Notes: generated from the letters alone by a model not told the origin. 64,000 bases of DNA from JAAYRQ01 sp035647235 (GCA_964514235.1 CAZEPV010000010.1:1-64000); one strand, 5' to 3'; counted from the stretch's first letter, positions 17,746 through 26,609 are shown. A program made the numbers and translations.

Positions 17746-20226
17746 CTATTCCCCCAAACTGTCTTTTTCTATTAAATTAAACACTTTAGAATAATCATTT
17801 TCCCTCTTTTTAGTGTCTAGTTCCCATTTAGTCTCTACAGTTAATTTTGCTTTTCCTGAAGTAGCCTTTATTAATGGATTAATTAATATTCCTGAGGTAT
17901 GGTAACCTAAATTACTCTGGCTTTCAAAAACATAATCCTTATAATATTCTCTTACGGCAGGTTTTATTTGTATACTAGCTATATCATAAGCTGTAGAGAG
18001 TTTATAGCCTATCAAATTCCAAAAGTTATCCCCATTTGCACTAATAATTTGATATAGATAGTCCACTTGCCTAGTAAAACCTGATTTGGTATAGATTGAT
18101 TTATATTCTATACCTTTTTCACGGATAAAAGATATATCCTCCAGATTAATATCTATCACATCAGTCCCCCCATTCAGTCCAATGAATGAGGTGGGTTTAA
18201 ATTCTATTTCATCTGAAGGTGCAGCAGAAGATACAATTTGCGGAGATATAGCTAACTCAATATTACTTGTACCATGTTTCTCCAAGGCAAATTCACACTT
18301 AATATTTTGCTCCTGTATTGTGTAAATCTTAGTCAGGGTAACAGATAATTGTTTACTTAATTCTTTCATACATTCTAATTCTATTTTAACCCCACCTGGT
18401 CTTGTTTCTATCCCTTTCAAATTATACCTTGCAGTAGCAAAATCACCTATAATTTGAAACCCATTGGAGGTGTTGGCCAAAATATCGCACCTAAAAGAAT
18501 TACGACTTACTTCCTTTCTACCTCCCTCTTCATAGAATTTTATAGACATAGAGCTGTCGGCTTCGGTAAAAATAAGCGGATAAGCAAAGCGATAAATTGA
18601 ATTGTAAGCTGGTAAATTAATATCCTCAACTAGGTTATTAGCCATTTTGTCAATATTGGTAGCCATCTCTGGGGCTAAAACATGGTGATAGGATATACAA
18701 GCACCCTTGGTATCAATGACAATTGTTTGATATTCATTTTCTATGAGTAACTCCACCAATCCATCATAATCCCAGTCAACTTCTGATACCTTAGGATAGA
18801 TGGGCTTTTTATCCATTGTAGATTGCATTACTTTATAGGCCATTTCTAAATAAGCTAAACCAGTTACATCATAAAAAGGTGATGAACCGTAACTTGGATG
18901 CCTGCTAGCCCATTTGGGATCTTCTTGATAAACTAAATTCCTAATACGATTAACGATTTCATAGATCATTAATTTTTGGGGTTCATCTTTAAGTAATTTC
19001 TCTATTAATTCAAATCGTTCTGGTGAATTTAAAATAGATCGGTTAATTATTTTTCTTATGTCTGTATCCAAAACGGACATCTTTTTGCCTAAGTTATCCA
19101 AAACTTCCTGTTCAAACTTTTCTTGCTCTTGTTCAAAATCTCTTAGGCGACAAATGACACGGCGGAGCCTTTCATCACCAAAAGTAACTCCCCTTATACC
19201 TCGTTTAGCTGTCCAATTTTCCCATTCGGGATAGCTATGGCTTAGGCTAACTGGATATGTATCTAGATAACCAGATTTATCTAAGTAATTTTTTAGTCCA
19301 GTAAATTCCAATTCATCATCTGCTGCTACTAACTCGAAAAATTCTAACATCCACTCTACATCACCTTCAGGGTCTTTGCTCCATTGCCCAAGTTTTTCTG
19401 CATCTTCAAACATTACTAAAATCGGCTCCACTTTGCGGCCGTAAGCTGTAGCCAGTTTAGTAGCATTTTCCAAGGCATCCTTAACATAAAAATAATAATG
19501 ACTAGGTTTTATTTTAACATTATCGGCACTAGTAAAAGATTGCCTTTTTAATAATTGATAACGAAATTGACTATGTACAGGTATGGAAAAGAATTCTTGA
19601 CCAGCAAGCTCATCCCTAAAGGCATAGTGCAGAAGATTTTGCGGAATGTGTCCTATGGTAGTTTTGGCTACTGGATCAACAAAACCAAAATGTTTTAGAC
19701 AGTAATCATAATCTGAGCCAGGATAATTGAAGTGTGATTCATAAAATGTTTCTGCATCTAAGTAAAAAATAGCTGGGGAATTAATTAATCTAGCAGCATA
19801 GCTTAATTCTTTTAATACTAATTCCCCACATTCCCTCTCTACTATGTGAATACCCTGCCAATTATCTGCTTTAACACCAATTGCTTCACATAGTAGTTCA
19901 TCGTATTTTTTTAATTGGTATAGATAATCATCACTACGGGAAGATAGCTGAACAAAGGGTTCATCAGCTAATCCTCCAATCAAACCTATCTTATTAGAAG
20001 TAATTAAGGATTTAAATTCTTTTAAATATGAACTTTTTTCATCCCGCAACCAATACAGTAAGGGACCAGATAAATGTAAATTAATGTAGAATCCTTCGAT
20101 ATTTACCGCATTTTTTAATAGCTTAAGCCAAGGTAAATACGAGTTACGAAATGCTTCTTCCCTCGTTTTAAATAACTGAAAATGTGGTTGATGAAAATGA
20201 GGACAGAAGGCAATATGCCCTTTCAT
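17746..20226 (-). CDS. GH57 alpha-amylase / 4-alpha-glucanotransferase-like enzyme
   Basis: An 826-residue glycoside hydrolase of family 57. The N-terminal (beta/alpha)7 barrel has CPHFHQPHF (the HQP motif), GGLADEPF, the nucleophile region HIVERECGELV (about residue 133) and the acid/base region MFEDAEKLGQW (about 270-280). The C-terminal 400 residues look like the beta-sandwich domains (DUF1925/DUF1926) of the Dictyoglomus AmyA and Thermococcus 4-alpha-glucanotransferase group. It would cleave or transfer alpha-1,4-glucan chains. No signal peptide is seen, so it is cytoplasmic. GGAGGTG precedes the ATG. It is third in an operon with a GT4 enzyme and a branching enzyme. Confidence 0.85.
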   Translation of the reverse strand: MKGHIAFCPHFHQPHFQLFKTREEAFRNSYLPWLKLLKNAVNIEGFYINLHLSGPLLYWLRDEKSSYLKEFKSLITSNKIGLIGGLADEPFVQLSSRSDDYLYQLKKYDELLCEAIGVKADNWQGIHIVERECGELVLKELSYAARLINSPAIFYLDAETFYESHFNYPGSDYDYCLKHFGFVDPVAKTTIGHIPQNLLHYAFRDELAGQEFFSIPVHSQFRYQLLKRQSFTSADNVKIKPSHYYFYVKDALENATKLATAYGRKVEPILVMFEDAEKLGQWSKDPEGDVEWMLEFFELVAADDELEFTGLKNYLDKSGYLDTYPVSLSHSYPEWENWTAKRGIRGVTFGDERLRRVICRLRDFEQEQEKFEQEVLDNLGKKMSVLDTDIRKIINRSILNSPERFELIEKLLKDEPQKLMIYEIVNRIRNLVYQEDPKWASRHPSYGSSPFYDVTGLAYLEMAYKVMQSTMDKKPIYPKVSEVDWDYDGLVELLIENEYQTIVIDTKGACISYHHVLAPEMATNIDKMANNLVEDINLPAYNSIYRFAYPLIFTEADSSMSIKFYEEGGRKEVSRNSFRCDILANTSNGFQIIGDFATARYNLKGIETRPGGVKIELECMKELSKQLSVTLTKIYTIQEQNIKCEFALEKHGTSNIELAISPQIVSSAAPSDEIEFKPTSFIGLNGGTDVIDINLEDISFIREKGIEYKSIYTKSGFTRQVDYLYQIISANGDNFWNLIGYKLSTAYDIASIQIKPAVREYYKDYVFESQSNLGYHTSGILINPLIKATSGKAKLTVETKWELDTKKRENDYSKVFNLIEKDSLGE

Positions 20227-20249
20227 GTGACACCTCCAGAAAATTTACT

Positions 20250-21803
20250 TTATACGAAAATATCATCTTCGTGCTCTATGTTTTTTAGCCAATCTACAAA
20301 ATCGTCATCTATTTGTCCATTTTGCAAGGCAGATAATAACCTTAGAAATTTAGTATAATGTTCAAAAAATCTTTTCATCGCATAATCTTTAGTCAAGTTA
20401 TTTGTAACCATAAATAACCAGTCGCTACTTTGTACTAACATTAGTTCCTTTAAAGCCATATTCTTCGCTCTTTGTTCAATCTCGGATGACATATTAAGTA
20501 GGTTTAATTTTTCATATTCTCCACCTGATTTTTTAATTATGTCCCACATCCATGCGGTTTCCCTATTCTCCCATACAAAATGTTTACCGCCTAATCCCCA
20601 TGAAGATTCAAATACTTCAGCTTCATGTTTGACTGATGTAATCTGGGAAGGTAGAACAAAATCCAAAATCCTACTTTCGGCAACTCCCCGCATTACTAGG
20701 TTTAACCACTTTATACCTTCCCACCACCAGTGGCCAAATAGTTCCGTATCATAACATCCTACAATAAGGGGCTGGGAGAAACCTAGTTTAACCGCTTCAT
20801 GTGAAGTATTTTCCAAGCTATCTACAAAATGTTTAGCATGTAACTTCACCTTAGTATCTGCTAAATCATTATCATAAGCTACTTTTTTATGCATTGGCTT
20901 ATTCCGATCGGTTATTTTCCAATACTTAAAACCAGAACGCTCAAAATGTTTATGAAATTCACGATAATCATCGTCACCTGGATAACCATATTCCGCTGAC
21001 CAAACTTGGTGGCTAATCATGGAGTTTCTACCGAAGACAGCTATTTCTTTATCCTTTATCAAATAAGGTCGGTAAGTGCTAAGACCTGTAGTGGCAAATG
21101 TTTCTAGCTTTACTTCATCATCGACAATTTCATCTACGAAATCTTGACTAAATACACCTATAGGTTTGCCCCCTTCAATTGCATGGCTATCCACATAAAA
21201 ATAAGAAAAATTATATTTATCCAGGATATCTTCAATACCTTTAGAATATCCACATTCTGGTAGCCAAAATCCCTTAGGCTCTATCCCGAAAATGTTTTCA
21301 TATATTTTTTTTCCTATTTTAACTTGGTATTCAAGACTAGTATTGTCTAACAAGGGCAGGTAGGCATGGGTTGCTGCAGTAGTTATAATTTCCATATCTC
21401 CATCTTCTTGGAAAGACCTTAACATTCCTACTATATCTAAATCAAATTCCACCAAATAATCTCGTCTAATATCGCGATAGAAGCTGTAATACAAAGCTGC
21501 TATATTGGCTAAGTCTTTATCGCCATGTCCCAAAAAGTACCTTTCATCATCTAATGCTAATGATTCCCTTTCCTTTAAATAAACTATAAATTCCTTTTGA
21601 ATATACTTTGAGTTTAATTGTTCTAGTAAAACTGGACTTAAGCTTAGGGTTACCTTGGTATTTATCCCAGTTTGCTTCATATCAATCCAGTTTTTCAAAA
21701 ATGGGATATAAGTTTCGGCCATAGCTTCAAAAAGCCACACTTCCCCAAATGGCCATCTTCCTTGGCGTTTCACATATGGAATATGACTGTGAAGCACCAA
21801 CAT
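20250..21803 (-). CDS. GH57 1,4-alpha-glucan branching enzyme (DUF1957)
   Basis: A 517-residue GH57 enzyme of the branching-enzyme subgroup. Diagnostic motifs are LVLHSHIPYV at the N terminus, GFWLPECGYSKG with the nucleophile glutamate (about 190) and YDTELFGHWWWEG with the catalytic aspartate (about 350). The C-terminal helical DUF1957 region contains SSDWLFM, typical of these enzymes. It makes alpha-1,6 branches in a glycogen-like polymer. Start choice: the ATG at 21803 has GGAG nine bases upstream and brings the barrel to the N terminus; GTG codons at 21818 and 21839 are alternatives with poorer sites. It lies between the GT4 and GH57 genes. Confidence 0.85.
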   Translation of the reverse strand: MLVLHSHIPYVKRQGRWPFGEVWLFEAMAETYIPFLKNWIDMKQTGINTKVTLSLSPVLLEQLNSKYIQKEFIVYLKERESLALDDERYFLGHGDKDLANIAALYYSFYRDIRRDYLVEFDLDIVGMLRSFQEDGDMEIITTAATHAYLPLLDNTSLEYQVKIGKKIYENIFGIEPKGFWLPECGYSKGIEDILDKYNFSYFYVDSHAIEGGKPIGVFSQDFVDEIVDDEVKLETFATTGLSTYRPYLIKDKEIAVFGRNSMISHQVWSAEYGYPGDDDYREFHKHFERSGFKYWKITDRNKPMHKKVAYDNDLADTKVKLHAKHFVDSLENTSHEAVKLGFSQPLIVGCYDTELFGHWWWEGIKWLNLVMRGVAESRILDFVLPSQITSVKHEAEVFESSWGLGGKHFVWENRETAWMWDIIKKSGGEYEKLNLLNMSSEIEQRAKNMALKELMLVQSSDWLFMVTNNLTKDYAMKRFFEHYTKFLRLLSALQNGQIDDDFVDWLKNIEHEDDIFV

Positions 21804-21858
21804 TAACCTAGACTCCACTCTACACACATCCTCTACCACTATTTAGCAAAATATATTG

Positions 21859-23046
21859 CTATATAACCCCCAATTGCTTTTTGTTTTGGCTTTTTATAGC
21901 CCCCTTGTATATTTTAGCTGTATCTTGAGCAATAGCTTCCCAACTATATACATTTTCCACTACTTTGCTGGCATTATTACGTAAATATAAAGCAAATTCA
22001 TCATCAGTTAGTATTTCTATAATAGCATTAGCTAAATCCTTCTTATTGCCCGCATCTATTTTTACCCCAGTAACTCTATCGTCAACAATTTCTGCTAACC
22101 CCCCCACATTCCCTACTATAACTGGAGTATTTGTAGCCATTGCCTCTAGAGCAACTATGCCAAAAGGTTCATAAAAACTAGGAAATACTGCAACCTTAGC
22201 CTGATTATAAACGTAATTTCTGTCATGTTTACGAATAAAGCCAGTAAAATGAACACGCTCTGCTATACCAAGTTCTTTAGCTAATTCCTTTAAATCCAAT
22301 TTTTGTGGGCCTTTACCCCCAATATATAATTGGGCTTCAGGGACTTTGTCTATTACTAGAGGAAAGGAATCAATTAATTGCCAGACACCTTTTTCTGGAA
22401 CTAATCGACCAATAAAGAATACAACTTTGTCATTAGGAGATATGTTAAATCGTGGGTTTTCAGGAAGGTCTGCAAATAATGTGGGATCAACTCCATTTGG
22501 AATAATACTAATCCTATCGTTGTCTACATCAAACAAAGTATTGATTTCCTTTTCCATATATTCACTACAACAGATTACTTTTTCAGCCTCCAAAGCCAAG
22601 TTCTTTTCTATCTCGTTGATTTCCAGTTGGATACGATTATGCAAACCAATATTCCTACCATGTTCTGTTGCATGAATAGTGGTTACTAAAGGAATACCGA
22701 AAATTTTAGATACCGAGCGACCTGCATAAGCAACTAGCCAATCATGGGCATGAATAACATCAAAACCACCTACTTGGGAATTAAGTTTCACAGCTTGGCG
22801 AATAGCCTCGCTATTAAAAGAAAAAATCCAAGTTTTAAAGTGATCCTCCTCTTTTGCAGGGCTACCTACCCTATGGATATGTACACCTTTAGAAATTTGG
22901 TATAATGGGTATTCCTTAACCATCGGTGTAATAACATGGGTGATAATTCCCTTTTTCACTAAAAATCTGGATAAATCGTAAACATGTTGGCCAAGTCCCC
23001 CCACCATATGGGGTGGATATTCCCAACTAAACATTAATACCTTCAC
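21859..23046 (-). CDS. GT4-family glycosyltransferase (glycogen/maltosyl-synthase type)
   Basis: A 395-residue retaining glycosyltransferase with a GT-B fold. The N-terminal FSWEYPPHMVGGLGQHVYDL loop is typical of GT4 glycogen-synthase-like enzymes; HAHDWLVAYAG follows. The C-terminal lobe holds the nucleotide-sugar site FIGRLVPEKG and the E-x7-E motif in EPFGIVALEAMA. It probably extends alpha-1,4-glucan from UDP- or ADP-glucose. The GTG start follows GAGGG. It is the first gene of a leftward operon with two GH57 enzymes and a methyltransferase, and is divergent from ahcY. Confidence 0.85.
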   Translation of the reverse strand: MKVLMFSWEYPPHMVGGLGQHVYDLSRFLVKKGIITHVITPMVKEYPLYQISKGVHIHRVGSPAKEEDHFKTWIFSFNSEAIRQAVKLNSQVGGFDVIHAHDWLVAYAGRSVSKIFGIPLVTTIHATEHGRNIGLHNRIQLEINEIEKNLALEAEKVICCSEYMEKEINTLFDVDNDRISIIPNGVDPTLFADLPENPRFNISPNDKVVFFIGRLVPEKGVWQLIDSFPLVIDKVPEAQLYIGGKGPQKLDLKELAKELGIAERVHFTGFIRKHDRNYVYNQAKVAVFPSFYEPFGIVALEAMATNTPVIVGNVGGLAEIVDDRVTGVKIDAGNKKDLANAIIEILTDDEFALYLRNNASKVVENVYSWEAIAQDTAKIYKGAIKSQNKKQLGVI

Positions 23047-23100
23047 AAAAATCCCTCATTAATTTATATTATGTTTTTCAATTATATTAACAGATAATGA

Positions 23101-23129
23101 TTCCTATTGTAAGATTTTTTGCTTATAAT
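23101..23129 (+). promoter_or_regulatory. Possible sigma-A promoter of ahcY
   Basis: A perfect -10 box TATAAT at 23124-23129 has a poor -35 (TTCCTA) 17 bases upstream. The 65-base leader before ahcY holds no SAH or SAM riboswitch pattern that I can see. Confidence 0.4.
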
Positions 23130-23194
23130 GTTTTATGAGGCGTTATTATACATTAATCTTTGGTGCTTTATTACTAATTATAGGAGGTTTATTA

Positions 23195-24472
23195 ATGAGT
23201 ACTGTATCCCCAGACCTTATAAAAAGGGATTCTATTATTAAGGATTTTGCTCTGGCATCTGATGGCCACAAAAAACTCCAATGGGTAAGTCAGAATATGC
23301 CAGTACTTAACTTTTTAAGGGAGGAATTTATAACTTCAAAACCCTTAGCTAATAAAACTATAGCCTGTTGCTTACATTTAGAAGCTAAAACTGGCTATCT
23401 TTTACAGACACTAAAAGCTGCTGGTGCTAACGTTATTGCATGCGCTAGTAATCCCCTATCAACCCAAGATGATGTGGTAGCGGCATTAGTTGATTCAGGT
23501 ATTACAGTTTACGCTGTCCACGGCCAGAACGAGGAAGAATACTATAGATACTTAGAATATACCTTAGATAATATGCCTGATGCCCTTATTGATGATGGTG
23601 GTGACTTAGTAAGCATCCTACATAGAACCCGCCAAGAGCAGGCTAAAAATATAATTGGTGGTTGTGAAGAGACTACAACAGGAATTGTCAGATTAAGAGC
23701 TATGGATAAAGATAAAACCTTACTATTTCCTATGATGGCTGTTAATGATGCTTATATGAAATATCTATTTGATAATAGATATGGTACAGGACAATCGGTT
23801 TGGGATGGAATTAATCGCAGCACTAATCTAGTTGTAGCTGGTAAGACTGTAGTAGTTATTGGTTACGGTTGGTGTGGTAAAGGCGTTGCTATGCGAGCTT
23901 TAGGTATGGGTGCCAAAATAATAATTACCGAAATTGATCCTATAAAGGCAAACGAAGCTATTATGGATGGGTTTGAGGTTATGCCCATGGCTGATGCAGC
24001 ATGCTTGGGTGATATTTTTATTACTGTTACAGGTAATGTAAATGTAATTAGAAAAGAACATATGGAAGTTATGAAAGATAACGCCATGTTAGCTAATGCA
24101 GGCCATTTTGATGTGGAAATAAACAAAAAAGATTTAGCCCAGCTTGCAACTAGTATAAATAGGGTTCGTGATAATATTGATGAATATATAATGGCTGATG
24201 GACGCAAATTGCATTTACTTGCTGAAGGCCGTTTAGTTAATTTAGCGGCTGGCGATGGCCATCCCGCAGAAGTAATGGATTTAAGTTTTTCTTTGCAAGC
24301 TTTATCTTTAATTCATGTTATTAAAAACCGAGATAAATTGGAAAATAAGGTTTACAATGTCCCAGAGGATATAGATGAAAGAGTTGCCTACTTAAAACTA
24401 GAAGCAGATGGAATAAAAATAGATAAGCTAACTGAGGAACAGGAAGTATATATGGCCAGCTGGGATGCCTAA
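23195..24472 (+). CDS. ahcY: Adenosylhomocysteinase
   Basis: A 425-residue S-adenosylhomocysteine hydrolase, which splits SAH into adenosine and homocysteine and so relieves product inhibition of methyltransferases. The NAD-binding loop GYGWCGKGVAMRALGMGA is at about 213-230. Substrate-site motifs include HLEAKTG, CASNPLSTQDDV, NAGHFDVEI and LAAGDGHPAEVMD. The start is the ATG at 23195 with TAGGAGGT upstream; an earlier in-frame start would add a spurious hydrophobic leader. It stands alone, divergent from the glucan operon and followed by a hairpin with a T run. Confidence 0.95.
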   Translation: MSTVSPDLIKRDSIIKDFALASDGHKKLQWVSQNMPVLNFLREEFITSKPLANKTIACCLHLEAKTGYLLQTLKAAGANVIACASNPLSTQDDVVAALVDSGITVYAVHGQNEEEYYRYLEYTLDNMPDALIDDGGDLVSILHRTRQEQAKNIIGGCEETTTGIVRLRAMDKDKTLLFPMMAVNDAYMKYLFDNRYGTGQSVWDGINRSTNLVVAGKTVVVIGYGWCGKGVAMRALGMGAKIIITEIDPIKANEAIMDGFEVMPMADAACLGDIFITVTGNVNVIRKEHMEVMKDNAMLANAGHFDVEINKKDLAQLATSINRVRDNIDEYIMADGRKLHLLAEGRLVNLAAGDGHPAEVMDLSFSLQALSLIHVIKNRDKLENKVYNVPEDIDERVAYLKLEADGIKIDKLTEEQEVYMASWDA

Positions 24473-24496
24473 ATAATTTTATAATCGCATAAATAG

Positions 24497-24546
24497 ACCG
24501 CCCTTTCCGCATAATATTAAAAATATATGTGAGGGGCGGTTTTTTT
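24497..24546 (+). terminator. Terminator after ahcY, overlapping the spoIIP ribosome site
   Basis: ACCGCCC at 24497-24503 pairs with GGGCGGT at 24534-24540, with a long AT-rich loop that can itself fold (ATATT / AATAT), followed by seven T. The 3' arm contains GAGGGG, the likely ribosome site of spoIIP, whose ATG follows at 24547. Confidence 0.65.
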
Positions 24547-25482
24547 ATGGATACCCTTAAGTTTAGGTATTTATCAGGTTTTTTTGGTATATTGTTAATT
24601 GTCTTGCTGAGTGCTTTTTTGCTCAATGTAATTAATTCACCCAAAAAACCGATATCTTTTGATACTGATAGGTCTTACTATGTAATTAAAGATGAAAATT
24701 CTAAAATACTAATGGAAACGGGTATTGAAATCCATGTAGACGACGAATTTATTGACGAAGATAACAATCATTACATCGTTACCAAAGTAAAAAATAAAAT
24801 TGCCACAGCATCTCTGAAAAACAAAGCAACTACTTCAGAATTAAGTAATAGCAAGATAATTCCTACGGCCCTTTTTGTGCCTAAAAAAGCCCTAAGACCT
24901 AGTTTAAGTTCCAAACATGTCAGCATTTACCACACTCATAATGATGAATCATATATACTTACATCTGGCAAATCAAATGAAACAGGCAATGGTGATATTG
25001 TTAAAGTAGGAAGTGCATTACAAGATTGCTTGGAAAAAGCTTCTATAACAGTAACACATAGTTTAAATGATCATGGACCACATGACATTAATGCCTACCA
25101 CCGTTCCCGCAGAACCGCTTTAGCTTTGATAAAGGAATCACCCGATATATTAATAGATGTTCATAGGGATTCAGCACCCAAAAATGCCTATTATGCAAGC
25201 ATAAATGGGGTTGAAGTTGCTAGGGTAATGATTGTTGTGGGCCGTTCTAATCCCAACATGCAAACTAATCTGGAATTTGCCCGCAGGCTTAAAGTTACTG
25301 CTGATGAATTGCACCCGGGACTTATGAGGGGCATTTTTATCGGTAAAGGTGACTATAATCAAGATCTCTTTCCAAATGCCTTGATTTTTGAAGTAGGTAC
25401 AGATCTTTTATCTTTATCAATGGCAGAAAAAGGTGTGCGTTGCATAGGTGATGCTTTGATAAAGCTATTACAAAATTCTTGA
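24547..25482 (+). CDS. spoIIP: Stage II sporulation protein P (SpoIIP)
   Basis: A 311-residue membrane-anchored cell-wall hydrolase, part of the SpoIIDMP complex that removes septal peptidoglycan so the forespore can be engulfed. An N-terminal transmembrane anchor (about residues 12-28) is followed by a linker and the SpoIIP domain with IYHTHNDESY, INAYHRSRR and IDVHRDSAP; these histidines are the expected zinc ligands for amidase activity. The ATG at 24547 is preferred; its ribosome site GAGGGG lies within the preceding terminator stem. Sporulation sigma-E control would be expected, but I did not find a convincing promoter. Confidence 0.9.
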   Translation: MDTLKFRYLSGFFGILLIVLLSAFLLNVINSPKKPISFDTDRSYYVIKDENSKILMETGIEIHVDDEFIDEDNNHYIVTKVKNKIATASLKNKATTSELSNSKIIPTALFVPKKALRPSLSSKHVSIYHTHNDESYILTSGKSNETGNGDIVKVGSALQDCLEKASITVTHSLNDHGPHDINAYHRSRRTALALIKESPDILIDVHRDSAPKNAYYASINGVEVARVMIVVGRSNPNMQTNLEFARRLKVTADELHPGLMRGIFIGKGDYNQDLFPNALIFEVGTDLLSLSMAEKGVRCIGDALIKLLQNS

Positions 25483-25596
25483 CTAGCTTTTATTAAACTG
25501 TTATTTTTTTTAAAGCTTATGTATGATTACTGTTAGGGCTAAAACCAGTATTTAAATTCGGGGAGTAAAGACTGCGATCCTAATAGATTAAAACTT

Positions 25597-25625
25597 TTGA
25601 CCACTCTTTACTATTCTGTTATAAT
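25597..25625 (+). promoter_or_regulatory. Sigma-A promoter of tRNA-Arg
   Basis: -35 TTGACC at 25597-25602 and -10 TATAAT at 25620-25625, 17 bases apart. The tRNA begins 15 bases after the -10 box. Confidence 0.8.
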
Positions 25626-25639
25626 CATAAGGCAAATAT

Positions 25640-25714
25640 GCGCCCGTAGCTCAGTGGATAGAGCACTGGCCTCCGGAGCCAGGAGCGGAGGTTCGATTCC
25701 TCTCGGGCGTACCA
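25640..25714 (+). tRNA. tRNA-Arg (anticodon CCG)
   Basis: A complete 75-base cloverleaf with encoded CCA. The 7-bp acceptor stem (GCGCCCG with CGGGCGT), the D-arm sequence TAGCTCAGTGGATAGAGCA, an anticodon stem-loop CTGGCCTCCGGAGCCAG and the T arm GGTTCGATTCC are all visible. The anticodon CCG reads the arginine codon CGG. It has its own promoter and terminator and so is a single-gene unit. No integrated element adjoins its 3' end. Confidence 0.97.
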
Positions 25715-25726
25715 TAAAGACATCCT

Positions 25727-25755
25727 CACCTTTCCGAAATCGGAAAGGTGTTTTT
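25727..25755 (+). terminator. Terminator of tRNA-Arg
   Basis: A perfect 10-bp stem CACCTTTCCG with a 4-base AAAT loop is followed by TTTTT. Confidence 0.92.
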
Positions 25756-25781
25756 AATTTTAAATATATTCACCTTTTTTA

Positions 25782-25810
25782 TTGACAGAACGTCTGTTTG
25801 AGTGTATATT
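25782..25810 (+). promoter_or_regulatory. Consensus sigma-A promoter of the 35-residue peptide gene
   Basis: -35 TTGACA (25782-25787) and -10 TATATT (25805-25810) with exactly 17 bases between. The spacer holds a LexA-like box, and a second box starts 9 bases after the -10. Confidence 0.8.
25788..25799 (+). promoter_or_regulatory. LexA/DinR-like operator 1
   Basis: GAACGTCTGTTT lies in the promoter spacer. It matches the Firmicutes DinR box (GAAC-N4-GTTY) in both half-sites. Confidence 0.6.
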
Positions 25811-25819
25811 CAATTTAGC

Positions 25820-25831
25820 GAACCTTTGTTC
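25820..25831 (+). promoter_or_regulatory. LexA/DinR-like operator 2
   Basis: GAACCTTTGTTC is a perfect GAAC-N4-GTTC palindrome, flanked as C-box-C. It covers the expected transcription start. Its centre is 32 bases from that of box 1, about three helical turns, so both would lie on the same DNA face. Confidence 0.7.
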
Positions 25832-25855
25832 CTTACAATTTATAGGGGTGATTAT

Positions 25856-25963
25856 ATGTTTAGTGATTTTTCTAAAAAAGAATTTGTCCAAACAATTCTT
25901 AGCTCTATTTCCATTTTGCTGATTTGCTATATTCTGGCTGTAGGGTTTTTCTCATTAGTATAA
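25856..25963 (+). CDS. 35-residue membrane peptide, probably SOS-induced
   Basis: A short ORF, MFSDFSKKEFVQTILSSI followed by a hydrophobic helix to the C terminus. It has one transmembrane segment (about residues 13-33) and a charged cytoplasmic-type N terminus. The ribosome site AGGGGTG lies five bases before the ATG region. A consensus promoter with two LexA-like boxes drives it. I do not recognise the peptide. Small LexA-controlled membrane peptides in other bacteria are cell-division inhibitors (SidA, YneA type) or membrane-depolarising toxins (TisB type). Either role is inference. The stop codon abuts the stop of the convergent yigZ-like gene. Confidence 0.7.
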   Translation: MFSDFSKKEFVQTILSSISILLICYILAVGFFSLV

Positions 25964-26584
25964 TCAAGATAGGCTTTTATATTCCCGACTATAGGTAATA
26001 ATTTCGGCACTACCATTGGAAAATGAAATTATTTGATCTTTGAAATATTCTTCCTTTTCTACTGGGCAATATATGTGAGCTATAACTTTTTCCAGATAGT
26101 CTATGTGTTCAATCAATACACCTTTTTGTAATAATTTATGTTCAATATTATCCCAATAAGTATAATCACATTTAACCCGTAATTGGATGCATAGTTCTAA
26201 CTTTTTTATCCTCGTAGCCTGTATAACTAGGCTAGCAGTCTGGGAATAAGCCCTAACTAATCCAGGTGCACCTAGCAATGTGCCCCCAAAATAACGGGTG
26301 ACTATAAGCATCACATTCTCTAAACTATTATTGCGTAAGACACTTAATATAGGCACACCAGCTGTTCCAGAAGGTTCCCCATCATCACTGTATCTTTCTA
26401 TTTTTTGTTCATGCAAAATATAAGCATAGCAGTAATGTCTTGCTTGTGGCCATCTTTCCTTGGCAATTATTAATAGGTTTTCAGCTTCAACTTCATCCAT
26501 AACAGGTGAAATAAAACCAATAAACCGAGATTTTCTTATAACTATTTCTTTAGTCGCTTTGTGTCCAACTGAGTAATAATACAT
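25964..26584 (-). CDS. YigZ/IMPACT-family protein (UPF0029)
   Basis: A 206-residue cytoplasmic protein of the YigZ/YvyE/IMPACT family. The N-terminal UPF0029 domain has KSRFIGFISPV, the ARHYCYAYIL strand and the signature RYSDDGEPSGTAGVPIL (about residues 70-86); the C-terminal DUF1949 domain has a ferredoxin-like fold. Relatives are linked to translation and stress control, without a defined reaction. The start is the ATG at 26584 behind GGGGGA; a start 12 bases earlier would consume that site. It is convergent with the SOS-type peptide gene. Confidence 0.88.
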   Translation of the reverse strand: MYYYSVGHKATKEIVIRKSRFIGFISPVMDEVEAENLLIIAKERWPQARHYCYAYILHEQKIERYSDDGEPSGTAGVPILSVLRNNSLENVMLIVTRYFGGTLLGAPGLVRAYSQTASLVIQATRIKKLELCIQLRVKCDYTYWDNIEHKLLQKGVLIEHIDYLEKVIAHIYCPVEKEEYFKDQIISFSNGSAEIITYSREYKSLS

Positions 26585-26609
26585 TTTATCCCCCATTTAT
26601 TTTGTATAG

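Noticed and set aside
23047..23194. SAH or SAM riboswitch before ahcY
   Set aside because: The leader after the likely start site is about 65 bases and shows no stems or conserved blocks of these riboswitches.
25640..25785. tRNA-Arg as an integration site of a mobile element
   Set aside because: No repeat of the tRNA 3' end, no integrase gene and no phage genes follow it.
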